A stretch of DNA of 64,000 bases. Source: a virus. The DNA is taken from positions 58,195-122,194 of IMG/VR virus record IMGVR_UViG_3300005841_000030. One strand, written 5' to 3'. Positions 57,594 through 64,000 of the stretch are shown piece by piece (position 1 is the stretch's first letter; the number at the start of each line of letters is the position of its first letter). The notes under the pieces are model-generated. The model had not been told where the DNA came from and made no database searches. It worked only from the letters and a program-made list of their open reading frames with translations. The position numbers and the translations under genes are program-made.

Positions 57594-60500
57594 ATGGCAA
57601 AGAAAAGTAAACCTAGTCCAGCAAAAGCAAAGGAAATGTTACATAACCCTCCACATGGGAAACCCTTGAGTGATAAACAACGTAAATACTTTGGTTATCT
57701 TTCTAATTTAAATTTAGGAGGTAAAATAGGAAATGAGAATAATAATTCCACTCATCTTCCTACAGGATTTGTAGGAGCAGGTTATAATAATATTGGTAGA
57801 AATTATAGTCCAGCTTGGGGTGGACAATTTCAGATGGGAGGAAGTCTTCCTGGAGCTGTAGGATTTACATATGCTAGAACAGGAAGTACGCCTTCTAATG
57901 GTAAATATGCTAAGAAAACAAAAGCATCTGCTCAAAATGGAGGATTCTTAGCATCTGGAGTTTCTGGAGCTAAATCAACAGGACAATTTAATAGCAATAG
58001 ATTACAGGGATGGAATGTTCCTGTAGATGAAGCTAAATATTTATTCAATGCTCTTCCTCAGAGGAAAGATGATACAATGGTTCATATTTGGTCACAAGAT
58101 TCTCCATCTACTTTATTACAAAGAAAATTACATCCTGGAAAACCTGTAGATACGAACACAATATATGGAGATACTACAGCATTAAATCGTCCACAAGGAG
58201 CTAATATTAATAACTTTCAAAATGGAGGAATGTTATACTATCAACATGGATTAGATTTCAAAACTAAAGGGATGCAAGATGGAGGAACTCTATTTGATGT
58301 AAAAGCTTTAAAGAAAAGAAATCAAAAAAGAGATAGTGTAAGAGAAGCTTTATATGAGAAATATCCTAAACCTATTGATTATCAAAAGGTTAATAATAAA
58401 ATGTTAGAGTATTTTCAACAAGAGAAAGCAATTAAAGACGATAAAGGATATTGGAATCCTAAAAACAAAGGAAAAGCTGTACAGATAGATTCCAATAAAA
58501 TTACAATGAATGGTGTTGATCAACCTCTATTGGGAATATCAGATACCAATCATATACAAATGATGCAACCTGGGGGTGAATACTCTTTTCACGGTAGTAA
58601 TGTTACAGAATACCCACTAAATGGAGGAAACCAAAATAAGGGACAATTAAAGAAATTAAGACAATTAACTGATTTTTCAAACAACAACAATATGGAGCAG
58701 GCTAAGGATGGTAAATGGATACAAGGAGCAGTTAATCCAAAACACAAAGGTTATTGTACACCTATGACAAAGTCTACTTGTACTCCTAAAAGAAAAGCAT
58801 TAGCTAAGACATTTAAAAAACATCATGGGTTTCATGAAGATGGTGGAACCATTGGACAAAATGGTTTAAATCTTAGTCAATACAATACAACAGCTCCTAA
58901 TTTTGGACCTCCTCAAGGAATGGGTTATCAATCTTTAAATTTAGGTCAACAACAACAAGTTTCTCAATATGGAAATTATCAAGCTCCTTCTCCAAATTTA
59001 AGTGGGCAAGGAGAAAGTACTATGGGAGCTGGAGGTGGTGGAAATATGATGGGAGGTATTGGTCAAGGATTGAATGTTGTAGGAGGAGTCATCAAGGGTA
59101 TTAAAATGTTGAAGCAGGAAAAAGTTCAAAAACAACAAGCTGAACAACAAGCCAGATTAACAGGTGTAGTAGCACAAGCTTCCGAAACTCGTCCAGAAGC
59201 TGTTAAACGTAAATATGTAAGACCTGAAGATATGGCAGTCCAACCAAATCAAATGTTTCCATCACAAGGAACAGGAACTAATTATCTGTCTGGTAAAAAT
59301 GGAGTATCTATAGTAGGAGAAATACAAAATACATATGCTCCTAATACATTATACACAGATTTAGAATATGAACCTTTGAACGAAAGTGGGAAAGTTAAAC
59401 AATTTCAAATGGGAGGATTGGTTCAAGGACAAACAGATCAATGGGGACAATCTTTAGGTTCATCTATAGGAGGAGGAAATGCTACAGGTACGCCTAATGG
59501 AGGATCTCAAGTAGGGTCTTCAATAGGGAGTGGTATAGGTTCTATATTTGGTCCCGTAGGAAGTATAGTTGGGGGATTTGCTGGAGGAGTAATAGGAGGA
59601 GCACTTGATAGAAATGCTAGAAAAATAACACAATTCCAAAAACAAACCAATGAAAATACAAATAGAATAGGAATACAACAAGGAGTAAAGAATATACAAA
59701 CCCAAAATTCCTCATTTATGGAGAATGGAGGATGGCTCTCTCACAATTGGAATCCTCAAGTAATTACTAAATTTGGAGATTATACAGCTAAAGAAGTATA
59801 TAATATTGCTCATGAAGGAATGCATTCTTTAAGAACAGGTGGAAATATTAGACAGAATACAAATATGGCTCTAGGAGGAGAATTAAAAATACATGGAGGA
59901 GGACATGCTGAATCTATATCTGCTAATCCTTATTTACCAGATGGAGGAGAAACAGTGATGTTCAGAGGTAAATCTCACGCTAATGGAGGGATGCCTATTT
60001 CTTTTGGAAATAGTCCTGTAGAGGTAGAAGGGGGAGAACCTGCTGTTAAATTACAAGATGGTGGTTCTGGAGAAGATAACTTAGTAGTGTTTGGGAATAT
60101 GAAAATTCCTTCTTATGGAGTAAATGAGATAGGGGATGAAAAAGCTAAAGGCATGAAATTCAAGAATTATATAGCTAAATTGAGTGAAAAAGAAACTAAA
60201 CAGAATAAAACAATTACTAAGGGATTAAAACTTATTAATGACACTGATGATAGAGATGCTTTTGACCAGCTTAAAATAGCTTCAGGAAAGGCTCTCCTAG
60301 AAGGAGGAAACATGAAATTAAAACAAATAGCTGAACAAAAACAAGCAGCAGCTAATGTTCAAAATGCTATTCTTGAAACAGCACAGGAACATGGATTAGA
60401 AAGCGATGCTCTATCTAAAGGGAAAATTAAAAAGGCTAAAATGGGAGCTAAAATGACATATGCTCAAAATGGTTCAAAATCAGCAGCAAGTAATCTCTTT

Positions 60501-61586
60501 GAGAATATTTCTCAATGGTTTTCTCCTGATGAAGTAGACAGTCTCACTAATAAAGGGTATCAACCTGTAGCTAATAAAAAGAATATCTTGTTCAAAGATA
60601 CTCCAGGAACTACAGCTCCTAAAGGTAGTGAGGATTTTAATAAAGCTTTTGGAAATGCTAGAAAACAAGGATTGAAGAACTTCATTTGGAAAGGGAAACA
60701 GTATGGTACACAATTAGCTAATTCATTAAGCCAACGTGATTATGTAGGTATTAGAGATCCTTATAATTATAATATCCCCTCTCCAGCAGATGTTTCTGCA
60801 TACACTCCTCAAGTTAAAGGAGGTCCTTCTATTACAGCTATATCTCCATCTTCCTCTAAAGATGTCAAGAGTAATTCTAAAGGTGTAGACTATCTAGGAG
60901 CAGTAGGTCAATTATGGCCTTATTTTAGACCTACAAATCAAATGGGACTAGATCCTAATCAATTATCTGGAGAATACTATGCTCTAGCTAATAATATCCT
61001 AGACCCTGTAAATGCTCAAAGATATAGTCCTTTATTAGACCAACCTTATGACATTAGTCTTCAGGATCAATTGAATGCTAATCAGGCTGATTTCAATGCC
61101 ATTCAGAGACAAACAGCTTACAATCCAGCAGCTCAATCAATATTAGCTGGTCAAAAATATGCTGCCAATTCTCATGTATTGGGAGAACAAACTAGAATCA
61201 ATCAAGCTAATAAAGCTGGTATTTACTCTAAAAATAGAGATATTCTTAATGATGCTCAATTGAAGAATCTGGCTTTATTAGATCAACAATATGTAAGACA
61301 GTCTCAAGCTAAGAGTAATACTAAAGCAATTGCTCAGTCTGCTCTTTCTTCTATTGCTTCTAAAATAGCTCAAAATAAGCTAGAAAACAGAACATTAGGT
61401 GTTTATGAGAATCTTTATGGATATAGATATGATAATCAAGGAAGAGCTTATAATCTTAATGCTCCTGCTCAATTCAATATTCCTCAGAATTCCAATGAAC
61501 TTTCAGTGGATCAATTACAATCCCTTATTGATCAAAAAAAGAAAAATAAGGCTAAAAATGGCTATCTAGTAAAGGCTCTTAAATAA
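57594..61586 (+). CDS. Large cargo/internal virion protein candidate
   Basis: 1330 residues. N-terminus MLHNPPHGKPLSDKQRKYFG then FGYLSNLNLGGKIGNENNN. The first third is Gly/Asn-rich with a Cys motif near residue 395 (GYCTPMTKSTCTPKRKALAK). A Gly-rich, Pro-rich middle contains a repeated GGGN pattern. The C-terminal third is helical and Gln-rich. The LSDKQRKYF start is shared with many phage minor head proteins. It could be ejected with the genome, as in crAss cargo. Assignment is by order and length. Confidence 0.6.
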   Translation: MAKKSKPSPAKAKEMLHNPPHGKPLSDKQRKYFGYLSNLNLGGKIGNENNNSTHLPTGFVGAGYNNIGRNYSPAWGGQFQMGGSLPGAVGFTYARTGSTPSNGKYAKKTKASAQNGGFLASGVSGAKSTGQFNSNRLQGWNVPVDEAKYLFNALPQRKDDTMVHIWSQDSPSTLLQRKLHPGKPVDTNTIYGDTTALNRPQGANINNFQNGGMLYYQHGLDFKTKGMQDGGTLFDVKALKKRNQKRDSVREALYEKYPKPIDYQKVNNKMLEYFQQEKAIKDDKGYWNPKNKGKAVQIDSNKITMNGVDQPLLGISDTNHIQMMQPGGEYSFHGSNVTEYPLNGGNQNKGQLKKLRQLTDFSNNNNMEQAKDGKWIQGAVNPKHKGYCTPMTKSTCTPKRKALAKTFKKHHGFHEDGGTIGQNGLNLSQYNTTAPNFGPPQGMGYQSLNLGQQQQVSQYGNYQAPSPNLSGQGESTMGAGGGGNMMGGIGQGLNVVGGVIKGIKMLKQEKVQKQQAEQQARLTGVVAQASETRPEAVKRKYVRPEDMAVQPNQMFPSQGTGTNYLSGKNGVSIVGEIQNTYAPNTLYTDLEYEPLNESGKVKQFQMGGLVQGQTDQWGQSLGSSIGGGNATGTPNGGSQVGSSIGSGIGSIFGPVGSIVGGFAGGVIGGALDRNARKITQFQKQTNENTNRIGIQQGVKNIQTQNSSFMENGGWLSHNWNPQVITKFGDYTAKEVYNIAHEGMHSLRTGGNIRQNTNMALGGELKIHGGGHAESISANPYLPDGGETVMFRGKSHANGGMPISFGNSPVEVEGGEPAVKLQDGGSGEDNLVVFGNMKIPSYGVNEIGDEKAKGMKFKNYIAKLSEKETKQNKTITKGLKLINDTDDRDAFDQLKIASGKALLEGGNMKLKQIAEQKQAAANVQNAILETAQEHGLESDALSKGKIKKAKMGAKMTYAQNGSKSAASNLFENISQWFSPDEVDSLTNKGYQPVANKKNILFKDTPGTTAPKGSEDFNKAFGNARKQGLKNFIWKGKQYGTQLANSLSQRDYVGIRDPYNYNIPSPADVSAYTPQVKGGPSITAISPSSSKDVKSNSKGVDYLGAVGQLWPYFRPTNQMGLDPNQLSGEYYALANNILDPVNAQRYSPLLDQPYDISLQDQLNANQADFNAIQRQTAYNPAAQSILAGQKYAANSHVLGEQTRINQANKAGIYSKNRDILNDAQLKNLALLDQQYVRQSQAKSNTKAIAQSALSSIASKIAQNKLENRTLGVYENLYGYRYDNQGRAYNLNAPAQFNIPQNSNELSVDQLQSLIDQKKKNKAKNGYLVKALK

Positions 61587-61684
61587 TCATTTCAGTTATA
61601 CAAGATTAATAATATTCGTTATCCAATTTGGATATAATAATTTCTTTGGTTAATTTTACCTTTCGAACCAAAACAACTACATCT

Positions 61685-62221
61685 ATGTTAAAATCTGAAC
61701 CTATACTTCAATATTTTTATGAAGTAATAAAGGATATTCAAATCCCTGAAGATCAACAAGTTTCACTTTTAGGAAAATATCACCACCCAAAAGGAAGCTA
61801 TTCATATAGGGGAGATACTGTAAAATCTCCAAAAGATAATCTGGATGCTGAATATTTTAAGAAAATATGTAGTATTAGAGAGGCTTGGAACGGAGATGTT
61901 AGAAAGGGAGTAAAAGAATGGCAAGAATATCTAAATGAGATTAATGGATGTGATTTAAAAGATAGATGGATTGAACAAGCATCTACTCATCCTAAAACTA
62001 GAACTGAAGTTATTTTCAAGGAAGTATACGTAGATAGATGGATTCCTACATTGTTGGTAGAACGTTTTAAAAAATGGATAAAATCAAAATTTACCAAAAA
62101 GGTAAATGATAGGAATGAGGATTATCCAGTAGAAGAAATAGATAGTTATTTTGAAGAGTTACTTTATAACGAAAACAATTTTCTTTCTAATTGGGATTCG
62201 GAAGGTAATTTTAAATATTAA
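61685..62221 (+). CDS. Hypothetical protein
   Basis: 178 residues from ATG 61685 (MLKSEPILQYFYEVIKDIQI); an upstream TTG at 61628 is possible but AT-rich and unlikely. YSYRGDTVKSPKDNLDAEYF and CSIREAWNGDVRKGVKEWQE, with an acidic C-terminal tail. Helical. Unknown, in the cargo gene cluster. Confidence 0.55.
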   Translation: MLKSEPILQYFYEVIKDIQIPEDQQVSLLGKYHHPKGSYSYRGDTVKSPKDNLDAEYFKKICSIREAWNGDVRKGVKEWQEYLNEINGCDLKDRWIEQASTHPKTRTEVIFKEVYVDRWIPTLLVERFKKWIKSKFTKKVNDRNEDYPVEEIDSYFEELLYNENNFLSNWDSEGNFKY

Positions 62222-62224
62222 TAA

Positions 62225-63055
62225 GTGGCTTGTATATATAAAATAACAAATTTAATAAATGGGAAGTTTTATATAGGAAGTACTATTAGACCTGTTTATA
62301 TACGAAAATACGAACATTTCTCAGAATTAAGAAAAGGAAAACATTGTAATAAATACTTACAAAATTCATTTAATAAGTATGGAGAGGTCAATTTTAAGTT
62401 TGAGATATTAGAAAGAGTTGAATTTACTAAAGAAACATCCAGATTAGAAATGGGTAAACTTATAGTAAATTTAGAATCTGAATATGTTAAAACATTAAAT
62501 CCTGAATATAACATAGATAGGATTATAGAAACTACAGGTAAAATAGGACATATTTTATCTGAAGAAACTAAACAGAAAATCAAGGAATCTAATAGAAAGA
62601 ATAGAGAAAATAAACCTTTATCTAAATCAGCATTAGTAAGACTTGATAGAGAGCTTCGTAGAAAAGAAGGTAGATTATACACTAATCGTCCCTATAATAA
62701 AGGTAGTTTAGGTACTAAAAAAGGATGGAAACATACTCCTGAAGCTATTCTAAAAATAAAAGAGAGGAGTTTAAAAGAGGATAATAAAAAAAGAATAAGA
62801 GAAATTCAGAAAATATCTACATTAAATAGGATAGGGACTCATAAATCTGAAGAAGAAAAATTAAAAACAATGAATAGTAAGTTTGGTAAATCTAGAAAAA
62901 TAATGATTTATAATAAAGAGGGAGTTTTGATAGACAGTTGTAATTTTTCTCCAGAAGCTGCAAGAATAACAGGGGTTAAAAGATCTAATATAAGTAATAA
63001 CTTATGTGGATTATCTAATTATGCTGGAGATTATATATTTAAATATTCTAACTAG
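62225..63055 (+). CDS. GIY-YIG endonuclease (homing type)
   Basis: 276 residues from GTG 62225. MACIYKITNLINGKFYIGST is a textbook GIY-YIG start, with YLQNSFNKYGEVNFKFEILE and a Glu in VNLESEYVKTLNPEYNI. The C-terminus has NUMOD-like repeats (IYNKEGVLIDSCNFSPEAAR). Its GTG follows the previous stop by three bases and its own TAG overlaps the next gene's GTG. It interrupts the cargo cluster. Confidence 0.85.
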   Translation: MACIYKITNLINGKFYIGSTIRPVYIRKYEHFSELRKGKHCNKYLQNSFNKYGEVNFKFEILERVEFTKETSRLEMGKLIVNLESEYVKTLNPEYNIDRIIETTGKIGHILSEETKQKIKESNRKNRENKPLSKSALVRLDRELRRKEGRLYTNRPYNKGSLGTKKGWKHTPEAILKIKERSLKEDNKKRIREIQKISTLNRIGTHKSEEEKLKTMNSKFGKSRKIMIYNKEGVLIDSCNFSPEAARITGVKRSNISNNLCGLSNYAGDYIFKYSN

Positions 63056-64000
63056 TGGGAAATTTTACAGATCAACTATTACCGTACACTCCATACATTG
63101 CTCAACTTCCAGTTGAACAAATGAAAAATGTTGGCGTCTATAAGCAACAGCAATATGATCAAGGAGTTGCTAAAATACAATCGCAGGTCGATGATATTGC
63201 TGGATTGGACGTAATTAGAGATATAGATAAACAATATCTTCAAACTAGACTTAATGATCTAGGAAATAATCTAAAGAAAGTGGCAGGTGGAGATTTTTCT
63301 AACTTCCAATTAGTGAATTCTGTAGGAGGAATGACTAAACAAATAGTCAAAGATAAGAATATACAGAATGCTGTAGCTTCTACAATGAGGTATAGGAAAG
63401 GTGTAGCAGATATGGATGCTGCTAAAAAGGAAGGTAAATCATCTCCTTCTAATGAATGGGATTTTCAAAATCAAGCTTCTCAATGGTTAAGTAATCCTGA
63501 CATTAAATCAAGCTTCTCAGGAGGATATAATCCTTATACTAATTATAAGAAGAATGCTTTAGATACAATAAAAGCTCTTACTAAGGATGAATCTATTACA
63601 GATGATGCTTTTACTATTGACAGTAAAGGTAATCTTGTAATAGCTGATGCTATAGTAAGGAAGAAATTAGCTGGTATAGATCCTGGGAAAATACAACAGG
63701 CATTAATGGCTACTCTTACACCTGCTGATTTTAAACAAATGGAGATAGATGGTAGATATACATATTCAAATGTTTCTCCTGAACAATTTTCTCAAAGTAT
63801 TAAATCCTCCTATAGAGGTAAAATAGATTTCTATAATGATCAAAAAAGAACATTACAGAATGCTAAAAGCAGTACAACCTCTGTCCTTCAGAAAAACAAA
63901 CTAGATGAACAAATTGCCTCATTAGACACTGTCATAGGAGGTATATCTAACGAGCAAAAGCAAATGGATGATGCTTTAGCTCATGGTAATATAGAAGGCG
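63055..64000 (+). CDS. Cargo/structural protein, 5' part (continues past window)
   Basis: At least 315 residues from GTG 63055 (GNFTDQLLPYTPYIAQLPVE), with long helices (NVGVYKQQQYDQGVAKIQSQ, DKQYLQTRLNDLGNNLKKVA) and a Gln/Ser-rich style like the other cargo proteins. No catalytic motif yet. In related phages the following genes include very large RNA-polymerase-associated proteins, but those are outside this window. Confidence 0.6.
   Translation, partial: MGNFTDQLLPYTPYIAQLPVEQMKNVGVYKQQQYDQGVAKIQSQVDDIAGLDVIRDIDKQYLQTRLNDLGNNLKKVAGGDFSNFQLVNSVGGMTKQIVKDKNIQNAVASTMRYRKGVADMDAAKKEGKSSPSNEWDFQNQASQWLSNPDIKSSFSGGYNPYTNYKKNALDTIKALTKDESITDDAFTIDSKGNLVIADAIVRKKLAGIDPGKIQQALMATLTPADFKQMEIDGRYTYSNVSPEQFSQSIKSSYRGKIDFYNDQKRTLQNAKSSTTSVLQKNKLDEQIASLDTVIGGISNEQKQMDDALAHGNIEG

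Noticed and set aside
1-64000. Alternative genetic code (TAG or TGA reassigned), as known in some crAss-like phages
   Set aside because: TAG ends MCP and the GIY-YIG genes at 35799 and 62225; TGA ends IHF and the gene before TerL; the array has no clear tRNA with anticodon CTA or TCA. Standard code fits, apart from one TGA at 1801-1803.

Overview
The window is AT-rich, densely packed DNA from a tailed phage of the crAss-like group (Crassvirales), most likely infecting a Bacteroidota host. The evidence is the gene set and its order: a family B DNA polymerase beside an SF4 helicase on one strand; then, on the other strand, an IHF/HU protein, large terminase, portal, acidic scaffold-like protein, major capsid protein, ring proteins, a very large muzzle/stabilisation protein and cargo-like proteins. 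Several intergenic regions also carry Bacteroides-type promoters (TTTG, about 20 nt, TAnnTTTG). Stops of all three types end intact genes, so the standard bacterial code is in use. Functional names come from motifs and gene order read by eye, not from database searches.

Region 1 (1-25.6 kb, minus strand) is the early/replication and host-interaction arm: the 3'-truncated helicase, a helicase-loader-like protein, PolB, an endolysin with a signal sequence, a 1003-residue protein of repeated small modules, and about 55 small genes. Many are coupled through ATGA overlaps, and an unusual number encode tiny membrane proteins or lipoproteins, plus one SPFH/Band-7 protein. Three gene-free blocks (16466-16678, 16850-17109, 21167-21392) look like structured RNA.

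Region 2 (25.6-29.1 kb) is the switch between the two arms, followed by a plus-strand tRNA array. A promoter at 25851 leads into a terminator that can be opposed by an alternative helix, then 24 tRNA or tRNA-like genes. Together they cover all twenty amino acids. A free-standing HNH gene and an unassigned structured RNA sit inside the array.

Region 3 (29.1-64 kb, plus strand) is the virion arm: DNA packaging (TerL), head (portal, metalloprotease-like protein, scaffold, MCP, auxiliary proteins), fibres (collar-domain and repeat fibres), a phosphoesterase, ring proteins, muzzle and cargo-like proteins, with the last gene running off the window. Four homing-endonuclease-type genes (three GIY-YIG, one HNH) and a lone tRNA-Met are wedged between virion genes. 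With the two HNH genes elsewhere, the window holds six such elements.

The strongest candidates for undescribed biology are the attenuator-like leader of the tRNA array, the long-range RNA structure at 21.2-21.4 kb, the terminator-bracketed inverted repeat at 25.1 kb, the D-arm-less tRNA-like gene at 27.7 kb, and the block of small envelope-targeted proteins with the SPFH protein.
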